From: CAYJFG01 sp964369405
GTDB taxonomy: Bacteria > Bacillota > Clostridia > Oscillospirales > Acutalibacteraceae
Reading direction: 5' to 3'
Assembly: GCA_964369405.1 (NCBI GenBank)
Contig: CAYJGB010000002.1
Span: forward strand, 1 to 64,000
Length of the DNA: 64,000 nucleotides
The notes under the pieces are model-generated. The model was not told where the DNA came from. It was given only the letters and a program-made list of their open reading frames with translations, and did no database searches. The position numbers and the translations under genes were made by a program. Below, piece by piece: positions 1 through 9,171 of the stretch (the first letter of the stretch is position 1; each line of letters opens with the position of its first letter).

Positions 1-58
1 TTTTAAAGCTAGTACTCTAAAATTAGAAAGACCCTTTAAATAAGGCTTTTTTCAAGCT

Positions 59-1423
59 CTACTTTTCAACCCTTAACATCAATGCTACACACTCAACGTG
101 CTTAGTACGTGGAAACAAATCAAACGGTGTAACCTCAACTAAGCTATATCCATATGTTTCTGTGAAAATTTTTAAATCTCTTGCTAGTGTTGCAGGGTCA
201 CACGAAACATAAACTATTTTTTGTGGTGATATTTTGGAGATTGTATTAATCACTTCCACACTACACCCTTTTCTTGGTGGGTCCACTATTACGACATCTA
301 TTTTTTCTTTACAATCAATAATTGTCTCTGCAACTTTTCGAGCATCAGCACAAATGAAATTCGCATTGGTTATACCATTATTAATTGCATTTTCTTTAGC
401 ATCATTTACAGCTTGTTCTATAATCTCTGCTCCAATTACTTTTTTACATTTGTTAGCTAATGTAAGCCCTATTGTTCCTGTTCCACAATATAAATCTAGT
501 ATAGTACTCTCTTTTGATAAGTCAGCATATTCCATTACTTTATTATATAATTTTTCTGCTTGCTTTGCATTTACTTGGTAAAATGATAGTGGAGATATTT
601 TAAATCTTAAACCACATAACATATCTGTTATATAACCTTCTCCTATTACTACTCTGTTTTTATTACCTAATATTACATTGGTCTTAATTGTGTTTGTGTT
701 TACAACTAATGTTTTAAATCCTTTTATATTTTCTTGTAGCATTTTTGAAAATTCAATTTCGCCTTTTAACCCATTTCCATTCACTATTAGACATACCATT
801 ATTTCACCAGTATTTTCTCCATATCTGATATATAAATGTCTTAACTTTCCTTTATGTAAGACTTCGTCATATGGTTCTGGTTTATATAATTTTGTCCATT
901 GAATAAATAATTCTATTATCTCACCAAATATAACTGGCTGTAATTTACAATTATTTACTGGTATTACTCTGTGGCTTTTATATGCATAAAATCCAACTTC
1001 AATTGCTCCACTGTTTTTTGCTACTGGTAATTGTGCTTTATTTCTATATCCATTTATATTTTCTGCACCTTGAATATCTTTAAGTATAAAATCTTTTATT
1101 CCACCTATTCTGCTAATAGAGTCTAGCACATTTTGCTTTTTTATCTCAAGTTCGTTAGAATATTTTATATGTCTATATACACAACCACCACAGCTGTTAA
1201 ACACATTGCAATCTTGCTCTTGCCTGTACTCTGATGCTTTTATTACATCTAATATCTTTCCAATAGCATATTTTTTTGAAACTTTTATAATTACTATAGA
1301 TACAACATCTCCAATAGCACTGTTGGCTACAAAAACAGCCACATTCTCTACTCTTGCAACTCCACTGCCTTCTGTAGTCATGCCTTCAATTGTTACCTCA
1401 AAAACATCATTCTTCTTAATCAA
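59..1423 (-). CDS. rlmD: 23S rRNA (uracil-C5)-methyltransferase, RlmD/RlmCD family
   Basis: S-adenosylmethionine-dependent enzyme that methylates a uracil C5 in 23S rRNA. An N-terminal TRAM domain (about residues 5-60) is followed by an Fe-S cluster motif (C72, C78, C81, with a fourth Cys in the NNC motif near 158). The C-terminal methyltransferase fold has the SAM-binding DLYCGTGTIG, the VDPPRKG motif and the catalytic SCDPATLARD. At 454 residues it is normal for the family. The start is a TTG with AGAGGA about 8 nt upstream. It lies last in a minus-strand series, separated from the transglutaminase gene by a terminator. Whether the target is U1939, U747 or both cannot be told from sequence alone. 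Confidence 0.93.
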   Translation of the reverse strand: MIKKNDVFEVTIEGMTTEGSGVARVENVAVFVANSAIGDVVSIVIIKVSKKYAIGKILDVIKASEYRQEQDCNVFNSCGGCVYRHIKYSNELEIKKQNVLDSISRIGGIKDFILKDIQGAENINGYRNKAQLPVAKNSGAIEVGFYAYKSHRVIPVNNCKLQPVIFGEIIELFIQWTKLYKPEPYDEVLHKGKLRHLYIRYGENTGEIMVCLIVNGNGLKGEIEFSKMLQENIKGFKTLVVNTNTIKTNVILGNKNRVVIGEGYITDMLCGLRFKISPLSFYQVNAKQAEKLYNKVMEYADLSKESTILDLYCGTGTIGLTLANKCKKVIGAEIIEQAVNDAKENAINNGITNANFICADARKVAETIIDCKEKIDVVIVDPPRKGCSVEVINTISKISPQKIVYVSCDPATLARDLKIFTETYGYSLVEVTPFDLFPRTKHVECVALMLRVEK

Positions 1424-1485
1424 TTTTTATTCCTCTATTCTTTAATCAACTTTAATACATAATCACAAAATTATGATTTTTATAT

Positions 1486-1522
1486 CTAAAAAATACATAT
1501 GGTCACGGCTAACCGTGACCAT
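1486..1522 (-). terminator. Rho-independent terminator after the transglutaminase-dockerin gene
   Basis: A perfect 10-bp stem (1499-1508 with 1513-1522) has a CTAA loop. On the minus strand it is followed by ATGTATTTTTTAG, giving a U-run. It ends the transcript of the gene at 1685-3196. The rest of the 1424-1684 spacer shows no gene. Confidence 0.8.
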
Positions 1523-1684
1523 AATTTTAATTATAGTACTCTTGTTTTATATTGTATTTATAAAATATGATATTAAATTCCAATGTCAATTTAGACATAT
1601 TTTCAAATACACACATAACAAATTTCACACACTAAAACATCAATAATTTAAAAACTTTTATATAAACTACTTTAAATAATCAAA

Positions 1685-3196
1685 TTAGATATATATATAA
1701 CTTTCTGGTAAAATCTTTCCTAGCACAAATTGCATATAAACAACATCTGGTAAACTTAATCTTCCATCATCATTTAAATCAGCTACTTTAATTTGGTCTT
1801 CTGTAAAAGTAATCATTTTAGCTATATATTTTCTACATTCAAGCAAATCAATTATATTCAACTTACCATCAAAGTTTATATCACCTCTAAGAACTAATTT
1901 TGAACCACTTTCTTCAATCATTATTCCTGTATTGTAAAGAGTGTCATCTTCATTTGGTGAACTGCTTGTACTGTATTGTAAATATCCATCTTTAATTACT
2001 AAACCATAAATCAATGTTCCTTCTTCTAAATTTGGTGTATAAATTAATTCATTATTAGCACCATTAAAGTCCATTGAGTAAATACCTTTTGATGTATTGT
2101 AGTAAATTTCACTATAGTCAGTAGCCATTTTCGCATAATTACCACTATAATTTGCACCACCAGTTCCAAATGCCTCCCATGAATCTGTAGTATATGGTAT
2201 AGTTTCTAATTCAACACCATCAATATTAACTTTTTTAAGTTGTTTTGTAGCAGTAAAGTAGAATAAATCACCATTCATATTTACAATTTGAGTTGATACA
2301 TTTTTCCAAAATGCATTTGAAAAATCAGTAGAATTTGCTGGAAACTCCGGTGTAAAACCACTATGATTACTACTTATTTCTGTATTATTTAGTAAAAAGT
2401 GATTATGCATAACTCTTCCGTAAATATCTGGAGTTGGGTCATCCCATGTAACATCTACGTGGTACCAATTATCATCAATATTAACTAAATTCCAAGTATG
2501 GTTCATTGTATCGCTACTTACATCAACAGACTCTATACCAATTTGTTCTAAAAGATATATATACGCTAGCATATAACCTTGACAAACTGCAATATTATCA
2601 ATTAATGCACCATACATTGAGTAAGACATATCAAGCGCTGTTCCTGTTTCTAATAAATTGTAATCATACTGTGTATTTAATACTAAGTAGTCATGTACAA
2701 ATAATGCTTTTTCTGCTTCGGTTTGCATACTTTGAGTTTTATTTACAATGTAACTTGAAATTTCATCTATTTCACCTTGTTCATTAAGCACTTCTTCCTG
2801 AGTAAAGTTAAAAGTCAACATAACTTTTGACACTGTATTGTTAGATGAAAAATAACTATATCCCACTGAGTTATCAACATAAAACAATTCTGGATTGTCG
2901 TATAACAAATCTTCAACAAATTTAGGCATATCACTTCTATCTATTGCATAAGAAGAAATATCAACTTCACTAATGTATTTTTTTGCTGCATCCACGACTT
3001 CTTGAATTGCAAGCTCATAAGACGATGTACTAGTAACTAAGTCTGTTGTACTGTTTACGTTGTTTTTCGCAATATCAATTGTATCTGTAATTAAAATTTC
3101 TTGATTTTGTGCTGCTATTACATTAAACGAAACTGATGTTAAAACTAATAAAGCAGTTAGAACTATCGAAACAAATATTTTACCTTTCCTTACCAT
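1685..3196 (-). CDS. Secreted transglutaminase-like protein with C-terminal type I dockerin
   Basis: Numbering from the upstream in-frame TTG at 3214, the signal peptide covers about residues 7-35 and ends in FNVIAA. A transglutaminase-like cysteine peptidase fold follows, with the putative triad C211 (in IAVCQGY), H239 (in NHTWNLV) and D254 (in HVDVTWDD). The middle (about 300-435) looks like beta-propeller-type repeats (DUF5050-like). Residues 443-500 are a dockerin with two Ca-binding loops (GDINFDGKLNIIDL and ADLNDDGRLSLPDV). I chose the ATG at 3196 because AGAGGT lies 6 nt upstream; the TTG at 3214 overlaps that site. The role is probably cell-surface protein processing or crosslinking, docked to a cohesin protein. 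The partner is not in the window. Confidence 0.87.
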   Translation of the reverse strand: MVRKGKIFVSIVLTALLVLTSVSFNVIAAQNQEILITDTIDIAKNNVNSTTDLVTSTSSYELAIQEVVDAAKKYISEVDISSYAIDRSDMPKFVEDLLYDNPELFYVDNSVGYSYFSSNNTVSKVMLTFNFTQEEVLNEQGEIDEISSYIVNKTQSMQTEAEKALFVHDYLVLNTQYDYNLLETGTALDMSYSMYGALIDNIAVCQGYMLAYIYLLEQIGIESVDVSSDTMNHTWNLVNIDDNWYHVDVTWDDPTPDIYGRVMHNHFLLNNTEISSNHSGFTPEFPANSTDFSNAFWKNVSTQIVNMNGDLFYFTATKQLKKVNIDGVELETIPYTTDSWEAFGTGGANYSGNYAKMATDYSEIYYNTSKGIYSMDFNGANNELIYTPNLEEGTLIYGLVIKDGYLQYSTSSSPNEDDTLYNTGIMIEESGSKLVLRGDINFDGKLNIIDLLECRKYIAKMITFTEDQIKVADLNDDGRLSLPDVVYMQFVLGKILPESYIYI

Positions 3197-3229
3197 AAAA
3201 ATACCTCTTTTCAAATTTAATATTATATT

Positions 3230-3253
3230 TAATTACAATCTTAATTGTAATTA
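3230..3253. repeat. A+T-rich inverted repeat upstream of the transglutaminase gene
   Basis: A perfect 10-bp inverted repeat (TAATTACAAT / ATTGTAATTA) with a 4-nt centre lies between the DUF3006 stop and the transglutaminase start. It lacks a following U-run, so it could be a weak terminator, an operator or an mRNA-stabilising hairpin. Confidence 0.45.
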
Positions 3254-3257
3254 TAAA

Positions 3258-3425
3258 CTATTTTGAATTACTTAACTTAATCTCTCCACTATCGCTAATA
3301 GTAATTCTGTCACCCTTTTTAACCTTGTTTTTAACTTCATCTACACTTATCGCAAAGTATTTTTTATCTTTATCTATACATATTATGTAACCGTTCTCTA
3401 TTTTGTCCACTTTTAAAGATTTCAT
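3258..3425 (-). CDS. Small DUF3006-like protein
   Basis: A 55-residue ORF beginning MKSLKVDKIENGYIIC and ending KLSNSK. It has the short two-part beta pattern of DUF3006 proteins: an N-terminal 'D.IE..' strand and a C-terminal 'V..GD.I' segment. AGAGGTG lies upstream of the ATG. It starts 22 nt after the stop of the ComEC-like metallo-beta-lactamase, and genes of this family are commonly found beside such secreted MBL proteins. Its function is unknown. The reading frame, ribosome site and position are clear; the family call is from motif memory. Confidence 0.7.
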   Translation of the reverse strand: MKSLKVDKIENGYIICIDKDKKYFAISVDEVKNKVKKGDRITISDSGEIKLSNSK

Positions 3426-3446
3426 AATATATCACACCTCTTTTTA

Positions 3447-4355
3447 TTAATATTGAGTATTATATTCTAAATTTGAACCGTCAGAATAAAACACTATTGA
3501 ACCACTTTCATCAGTTCTTAAAACTTTTGCTCCTAATTGCTCAAACGAATCAATAACTGCATAAGATGGTAATCCATAGTAGTTCTCCCCTACACTTATT
3601 ACAGCATATTTTGCATCAACTGCACTTATAAACTCCTCGTTAGATGAACTTTTACTACCATGATGTGCTACTTTAATAACATCAGCACTAATATCTGCAT
3701 ATGTATTTAAAATATCAATCTCTGATTTTGCAATATCACCAGTAAGCAGAAAACTTGTATCTTTGTAAATTAATCTGCTTACTATTGAATTATCATTAGA
3801 ATTTTCATACTCTATTAGTGGAGAAATGATTTCTAAAGTATAATTTCCTATATTGATGTTTTGATATGCTGAAATTTCGTCAAAAGGAATATCTAAGCTA
3901 TTCGCAGTATCGATAATTTCAAAAAGCAACTCATTATCTTCGCTTTCATCTGTAAACCCTACTGGAACAATTATTCTATCAACTTTAATCTCATTCATAA
4001 TATCTACAGCTGACCCTACATGGTCTTTATCATAATGAGTCAAAATTAACAAGTCTAAATTAGTTATTGCATTGTCTTTTAAATACTCAACCGACTTAGA
4101 ACGCAACGATTCATTACCAGTATCAACCAATACATTTTTATCGTTATCAGTAATCAATATACTGTCTGCACAGTCAACATCAATAAAATGAACATATAAA
4201 CCATCTTTACTGCTAATAGTTGATGTTACAGTAAAAAATTCTAAATACATTTTATTAATAGTTTTGTTTAAATCCGTTGTAAAAAACAAAATAACCAAAA
4301 CTATTACTACTAAAACAGTAGCTATCAATTTTATCTTACTCTTATATTTTACCAT
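3447..4355 (-). CDS. ComEC/Rec2-like metallo-beta-lactamase-fold hydrolase, membrane anchored
   Basis: A 302-residue protein with one N-terminal membrane segment (about 8-27) and an extracellular metallo-beta-lactamase domain. Metal-site motifs visible are LTHYDKDHVGS (HxxxDH, near residue 105), VDTGNES before it, the later TGDIAKSE and VAHHGSKSS. It lacks the multi-pass ComEC channel domain, so it resembles the free-standing ComEC C-terminal domain. Such proteins are thought to be extracellular nucleases or phosphodiesterases, but the substrate is unproven. Its start is 1 nt from the YgiQ stop, so it is translated in the same operon, and the small DUF3006 gene follows. Confidence 0.85.
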   Translation of the reverse strand: MVKYKSKIKLIATVLVVIVLVILFFTTDLNKTINKMYLEFFTVTSTISSKDGLYVHFIDVDCADSILITDNDKNVLVDTGNESLRSKSVEYLKDNAITNLDLLILTHYDKDHVGSAVDIMNEIKVDRIIVPVGFTDESEDNELLFEIIDTANSLDIPFDEISAYQNINIGNYTLEIISPLIEYENSNDNSIVSRLIYKDTSFLLTGDIAKSEIDILNTYADISADVIKVAHHGSKSSSNEEFISAVDAKYAVISVGENYYGLPSYAVIDSFEQLGAKVLRTDESGSIVFYSDGSNLEYNTQY

Positions 4356-4356
4356 A

Positions 4357-6246
4357 TCATTTATGCTTTTTCACTACTTTTTTGAAGTTTTTGCCAGATT
4401 TTTTGTTTTTGTTTCTATTGCTAGTTTTATTATTGTTTTTTTGTATATTATACTGAGCAGTTGGAGTTACTAAACAATTAGCAGAATTACCTATTAAATC
4501 TCTGCGACCTGCTATTACTAGTGCATCTATTACTGCTTGTTTGTTTTTAGGGTTATACCATTGTAATAAAGCACGTTGCATTGATTTTTCTTTCTGCGTT
4601 TTAGGCACATATACCTCTTGCATTGTAAGTGGGTCTATACCAGTATAAAACATACAAGTTGATACTGTACCAGGGGTTGGATAAAAATCCTGTACTTGCT
4701 CTGGATGTATCTTCTCTTTTTTTAGAAACAACGCAAGTTCAATTGCATCTTTAAGAGTTGAACCAGGGTGAGATGACATTAAGTATGGTACTAGATACTG
4801 TTCCTTGTTAGCTTGTTTAGTTAGCTTGTAAAACTCATTAGAAAACCTTTTATATGCTTCGATATAAGGTTTTCCCATTTTATCTAAAACTACTGCACTA
4901 CAATGTTCTGGAGCAACTTTTAGCTGCCCACTTATATGATGTTCTACTAATTCTTTAAAAAATGCTTTGCTTTCATCTTCTAACATATAGTCATAACGAA
5001 TACCAGAACGTATAAAAACTTTTTTAACTTTTGGTAGTTTTCTAAGTTTTCTAAGTAAACTTAAATACTCACTATGGTCAGCATCTAACATTTTACAAGG
5101 TCTCGGAGCTAAGCATTTTTTATTTTTACATAACCCAGCCTTTTCTTGAATTTTACAAGATGGTTGCCTAAAGTTCGCTGTTGGCCCTCCTACATCATGT
5201 ATATAACCTTTAAATCTAGCGCTTTTGGTAAGTTTAACAGCTTCTTCTATAACAGATTCCTCACTCCTAGAAGTTACTGCTCTTCCTTGGTGGTAGGCAA
5301 TTGAGCAAAAGTTACAAGCACCAAAACAACCTCTATTGTGAGTAATAGAAAATTCTACTTCTTGAATACTAGGTACTCCCCCACTTTTCTCATACATAGG
5401 GTGATACATTCTTTCATAGTTTAGCGAATATACATAGTCAAGCTCACTTTGTGTAAGAGGTGGCATAGGTGGATTTTGCACCACTATTTTGCTACCATGA
5501 CGCTGAATAATAGTTTTACCACGTACAGCATCTTGTTCTTCCATTTGCTTTTTACACGCTTGCGCATAATCTTTCTTGTTTTCACATACTCTCTCGAAAG
5601 AAGGACAATCTGCAACAGACATAGGTACATAATCTTTAGTAGGTATGGCATAGCAGATACCTTTAATATCGTACAAATCTTCAATCGCTTTATTTTGACT
5701 TAACCTTTTAGCAATTTCAATTGTCTGATTTTCACCCATACCAAACGATAATATGTCTGCCTTGCTATCAATTAATATAGATGGACGCACTTTATCGTCC
5801 CAATAATCATAATGGGCAAATCTTCTAAAAGATGCTTCAAGCCCACCTATAATCACTGGTACATCTGGGTATATCTCTTTAAGAATATTAGAGTACACTA
5901 TAACAGCTCTATCTGGTCTTTTCCCACCAACTCCACCTGCTGAATATACATCATCACTTCTTTTTCTCTTAGCAGCTGTGTAATTTAGCACCATACTATC
6001 AATATTTCCAGACGTGACTAAAAAGGCTAGATTTGGTCTACCTAGCCTTTTAAAATCGTCTTTGTTTTTAAAATTTGGTTGGGCTAAAACAGCAACTTTA
6101 TACCCTTTATCCTCTAAAACTCGAGATAATATACTTATTCCAAAACTTGGATGGTCTACATAAGCATCTCCAGTTACAAATATAAAATCAGGATTTTCCC
6201 ACCCTAACTTATCCATTTCTTTTTTGTTTACAGGTAAAAAAGCCAT
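4357..6246 (-). CDS. YgiQ family radical SAM protein
   Basis: A 629-residue protein of the UPF0313/YgiQ family. The N-terminal domain opens FLPVNKKEMDKLGWENPDFI, and the radical SAM Cys motif GCFGACNFC (CxxxCxxC) lies near residue 310. The typical DVGGPTANFRQPSC and later HPGST and DFYPTPGT motifs are present. The tail is Lys/Asn-rich. It binds a 4Fe-4S cluster and SAM; the reaction in cells is unknown. GGAAGGG precedes the ATG. It sits 29 nt after dapL and directly before the MBL gene. Confidence 0.93.
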   Translation of the reverse strand: MAFLPVNKKEMDKLGWENPDFIFVTGDAYVDHPSFGISILSRVLEDKGYKVAVLAQPNFKNKDDFKRLGRPNLAFLVTSGNIDSMVLNYTAAKRKRSDDVYSAGGVGGKRPDRAVIVYSNILKEIYPDVPVIIGGLEASFRRFAHYDYWDDKVRPSILIDSKADILSFGMGENQTIEIAKRLSQNKAIEDLYDIKGICYAIPTKDYVPMSVADCPSFERVCENKKDYAQACKKQMEEQDAVRGKTIIQRHGSKIVVQNPPMPPLTQSELDYVYSLNYERMYHPMYEKSGGVPSIQEVEFSITHNRGCFGACNFCSIAYHQGRAVTSRSEESVIEEAVKLTKSARFKGYIHDVGGPTANFRQPSCKIQEKAGLCKNKKCLAPRPCKMLDADHSEYLSLLRKLRKLPKVKKVFIRSGIRYDYMLEDESKAFFKELVEHHISGQLKVAPEHCSAVVLDKMGKPYIEAYKRFSNEFYKLTKQANKEQYLVPYLMSSHPGSTLKDAIELALFLKKEKIHPEQVQDFYPTPGTVSTCMFYTGIDPLTMQEVYVPKTQKEKSMQRALLQWYNPKNKQAVIDALVIAGRRDLIGNSANCLVTPTAQYNIQKNNNKTSNRNKNKKSGKNFKKVVKKHK

Positions 6247-6275
6247 TTTAAAACCCTTCCATAAATATATTTATA

Positions 6276-7454
6276 TTAAAATTTTAAGTTTTTAATTCTT
6301 CTTACTGCTTCTAATGTGTTTTCTCTATCGCCAAAAGAAGTTAAACGGAAATAACCCTCTCCATTTTTACCAAAGCCTTCTCCTGGTGTTCCAACAACAT
6401 TTGCATTTTCAAGTAAATAATCGAAAAACTCCCAAGAACCCATACCATTTGCGCATTCTAGCCATAAGTATGGTGAGTTAGTACCACCTGTGTAAGGTAT
6501 GTTCAACTCGTCTAATGCACTTGCAATAATTCTAGCATTTTCTTGATAATATGCTATATTTTCTTTAATTTGTTTTTGTCCTTCTTTTGTAAATACTGCT
6601 GCTGCTGCACATTGAATTGGCCAAGACACTCCGTTAAATTTAGCTGATTGTCTTCTATACCATAATTTGTAGATGTTTTTACCATCTCTTTCAAGTTCTT
6701 TAGGAACTACAGTATATCCACAACGTGTGCCTGTAAATCCAGCTGTTTTTGAAAGTGAACAAAACTCAATAGCACAATTTCTAGCACCCTCAATTTGGAA
6801 TATTGAACGAGGTACATCTTCAGTTACAAAAGCTTCGTAAGCAGCATCATAAAGTATAATTGCATCATTTTTAATTGCGTAATCAACCCAAATTTTAAGT
6901 TGTTCCTTTGTATATGCTGAACCAGTAGGGTTATTAGGTGAGCAAAGATATATAATATCACATTTTACATTTTCATCAGGCATAGCTGCAAAGCCATTTT
7001 CTTTTGTAGAATTAGCATATACAATTTTTCTACCTGACATAATGTTTGTATCTACATAAACTGGATACACTGGGTCTGTTACTAATACTACATTATCTTC
7101 ATCAAAAATATCTCCGATATTGCCACAGTCGCTCTTAGCTCCGTCACTAACAAATATTTCATCAGATGATACTTGTGTACCGTTTTCTTTATAGTAATTA
7201 GAGATTGCATCTCTTAAAAAAGCATATCCCTCATAGTCTGGGTAACCTTTAAAAGAATCTTTACTTGCTAAATCATCAGCACCTTTTTTCATAGCTTCTA
7301 CTACAACTGGTGCAAGTGGTAATGTAACATCACCAATACCTAATTTTATAACATTTTTATCTGGGTTTTGAGCTATAAATTCATTAACTCTTTTTGCAAT
7401 TTCTGCAAAAAGATAACTTGGTACTAGATTATCATAATTAGAATTAACTTTCAT
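6276..7454 (-). CDS. dapL: LL-diaminopimelate aminotransferase
   Basis: A PLP-dependent class I/II aminotransferase that converts tetrahydrodipicolinate plus glutamate directly to LL-diaminopimelate. At 392 residues it is close to the family's usual length. It opens KVNSNYDNLVPSYLFAEIAK and has GDVTLPLAP, SPNNPTGSAYT and the PLP-lysine motif SLSKTAGFTGTRCGY typical of DapL. AGAGGAG precedes the ATG. It lies 23 nt after pyrG in the operon containing the DapF domain, which catalyses the next step (LL-DAP to meso-DAP). This supports a DapL-type lysine and peptidoglycan pathway. Confidence 0.95.
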   Translation of the reverse strand: MKVNSNYDNLVPSYLFAEIAKRVNEFIAQNPDKNVIKLGIGDVTLPLAPVVVEAMKKGADDLASKDSFKGYPDYEGYAFLRDAISNYYKENGTQVSSDEIFVSDGAKSDCGNIGDIFDEDNVVLVTDPVYPVYVDTNIMSGRKIVYANSTKENGFAAMPDENVKCDIIYLCSPNNPTGSAYTKEQLKIWVDYAIKNDAIILYDAAYEAFVTEDVPRSIFQIEGARNCAIEFCSLSKTAGFTGTRCGYTVVPKELERDGKNIYKLWYRRQSAKFNGVSWPIQCAAAAVFTKEGQKQIKENIAYYQENARIIASALDELNIPYTGGTNSPYLWLECANGMGSWEFFDYLLENANVVGTPGEGFGKNGEGYFRLTSFGDRENTLEAVRRIKNLKF

Positions 7455-7477
7455 CTTAATAACTCCTCTGTGTAAAT

Positions 7478-9073
7478 TTATTTTTTAATACTAGCTTTAA
7501 CAAATTCTCTAAACAATGGATGAGCTCTGTTTGGTCTTGATTTAAATTCTGGGTGATATTGCACACCAATATAGAAATCATTTTCTGGAATTTCTACAGC
7601 TTCTACTAACATCCCGTTTGGAGATGTTCCTGTAACTCTCATACCATTTTCTTTAAAGACTTCTCTATATTCATTGTTGAACTCATAACGATGTCTATGT
7701 CTTTCAGAAATTTCAGATTTTCCATATGCTTTTTCCATAATAGAATCACTCTTAACATTACAAGGATATGCTCCTAAACGCATTGTTCCACCTTTAGTTT
7801 CTATTCCTTTTTGTTCTGGCATAATCCATATTACTTTATTATCAGATTGTTCATCAAACTCTTCTGAATTTGCATCTTTTAAGTTAAGTACATTTCTTGC
7901 GTATTCTATTACTGCTGTTTGCATACCTAGGCATATTCCAAGATATGGTACATTATTTTCTCTAGCATATTTAGCAGCTGTAATTTTTCCTTCTATACCT
8001 CTATCGCCAAAACCACCAGGTATTAATATTCCATCACAATCAGCTAATAATTCATTAACTGTATATTCTGTTACTAATTCACAGTTAACCCATTCAATAT
8101 CAACATATGCTGAGTTTTCATATCCTGCGTGATATAAAGCCTCTGCAACAGATAAATATGCATCGTGTAGTTGAACATATTTTCCAACTAAAGCAATTTT
8201 AACACGTTTTTCTCTTGATTCAATTCTTTTTAGCATTTCTAACCATTGCGTCATATCACTGTTTTTAGTTTCTAAAGATAATTCTCTACAAACTATGTCG
8301 CAAAAATTATATTCCTCAAGCATTAATGGCGCTTGATATAAAACTGGAAGAGTTCTGTTTTCGATAACACAATCTTTTTTTACATTACAGAATAAAGCTA
8401 TTTTATTAAATATAGTTTTATCTAATGGTTCGTCACAACGTAAAACAATTATATCTGGATTAATACCTAAAGAACGTAATTCTTTAACGCTATGTTGAGT
8501 AGGTTTTGACTTATGTTCCCCACTACTTTTTATATAAGGCACTAATGTTACGTGAACAAAAATACAGTTTTCGCTACCAACTTCTAAAGATACTTGTCTA
8601 ATAGCTTCTAAGAAAGGTTGACTTTCTATATCACCTACTGTACCACCAATTTCAGTAATAACTACGTCTGCATTTGAGCTTTTACCAACATCATAAATAA
8701 ATCCTTTTATCTCGTTAGTTATATGTGGTATTACTTGAACAGTTTGTCCTAAGTAGTCGCCTTTTCTTTCTTTATCTAAAACATTTGAGTACACTTTTCC
8801 TGTAGTTAAATTAGAAAATTTATTTAAATCTTCATCTATAAAACGCTCATAATGTCCTAAGTCTAAATCTGTTTCTGCACCATCGTCTGTTACGTATACT
8901 TCACCATGTTGATACGGACTCATAGTTCCTGGGTCTACATTTATATATGGGTCTAGCTTCTGAGCTGTTACTTTAAGCCCTCTAGCTTTTAATAATCTAC
9001 CAAGCGACGCAGCTGTAATACCTTTTCCTAATCCAGATACTACTCCACCAGTAACAAAAATATATTTTGTCAT
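7478..9073 (-). CDS. pyrG: CTP synthase (glutamine hydrolysing)
   Basis: A 531-residue CTP synthase making CTP from UTP, ATP and glutamine. The N-terminal synthase domain (about 1-265) has GGVVSGLGKGITAASLGRLL. The C-terminal class I glutamine amidotransferase domain has the nucleophile motif GICLGMQ and YHPEF. AGGAAAGGTGA lies before the ATG. It is separated from carB-dapF by a strong hairpin with a U-run, so it may be expressed by readthrough or from its own promoter. It forms a pyrimidine set with carAB. Confidence 0.97.
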   Translation of the reverse strand: MTKYIFVTGGVVSGLGKGITAASLGRLLKARGLKVTAQKLDPYINVDPGTMSPYQHGEVYVTDDGAETDLDLGHYERFIDEDLNKFSNLTTGKVYSNVLDKERKGDYLGQTVQVIPHITNEIKGFIYDVGKSSNADVVITEIGGTVGDIESQPFLEAIRQVSLEVGSENCIFVHVTLVPYIKSSGEHKSKPTQHSVKELRSLGINPDIIVLRCDEPLDKTIFNKIALFCNVKKDCVIENRTLPVLYQAPLMLEEYNFCDIVCRELSLETKNSDMTQWLEMLKRIESREKRVKIALVGKYVQLHDAYLSVAEALYHAGYENSAYVDIEWVNCELVTEYTVNELLADCDGILIPGGFGDRGIEGKITAAKYARENNVPYLGICLGMQTAVIEYARNVLNLKDANSEEFDEQSDNKVIWIMPEQKGIETKGGTMRLGAYPCNVKSDSIMEKAYGKSEISERHRHRYEFNNEYREVFKENGMRVTGTSPNGMLVEAVEIPENDFYIGVQYHPEFKSRPNRAHPLFREFVKASIKK

Positions 9074-9122
9074 AATAAAATATCACCTTTCCTCATAAAT
9101 TTTAATCTTTTCCTTAGTCAAA

Positions 9123-9159
9123 TAAAAACTTATATAGGGCGAATTTACCACCCTATATA
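9123..9159 (-). terminator. Intrinsic terminator or attenuator between carB-dapF and pyrG
   Basis: A 9-bp stem, TATATAGGG (9131-9139) with CCCTATATA (9151-9159), encloses an 11-nt loop. On the minus strand it is followed by AGTTTTTATTTG. It lies 12 nt past the carB-dapF stop and about 60 nt before pyrG. It could end the car transcript or attenuate pyrG; no clear alternative antiterminator pairing was found. Confidence 0.75.
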
Positions 9160-9171
9160 ATTACTTAGTAT

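Noticed and set aside
1..58. Imperfect hairpin AAAGACCCTT / AAGGCTTTTTT at the window edge
   Set aside because: It could terminate a plus-strand gene outside the window, but a 2-nt bulge and the edge position make it too weak to call.
5484..5684. Open frames of 60-140 codons antisense to or out of frame with large genes (here, for example, inside the YgiQ gene)
   Set aside because: They lack ribosome sites and recognisable protein sequence, and lie within well-supported genes; A+T-rich coding sequence yields many such frames.
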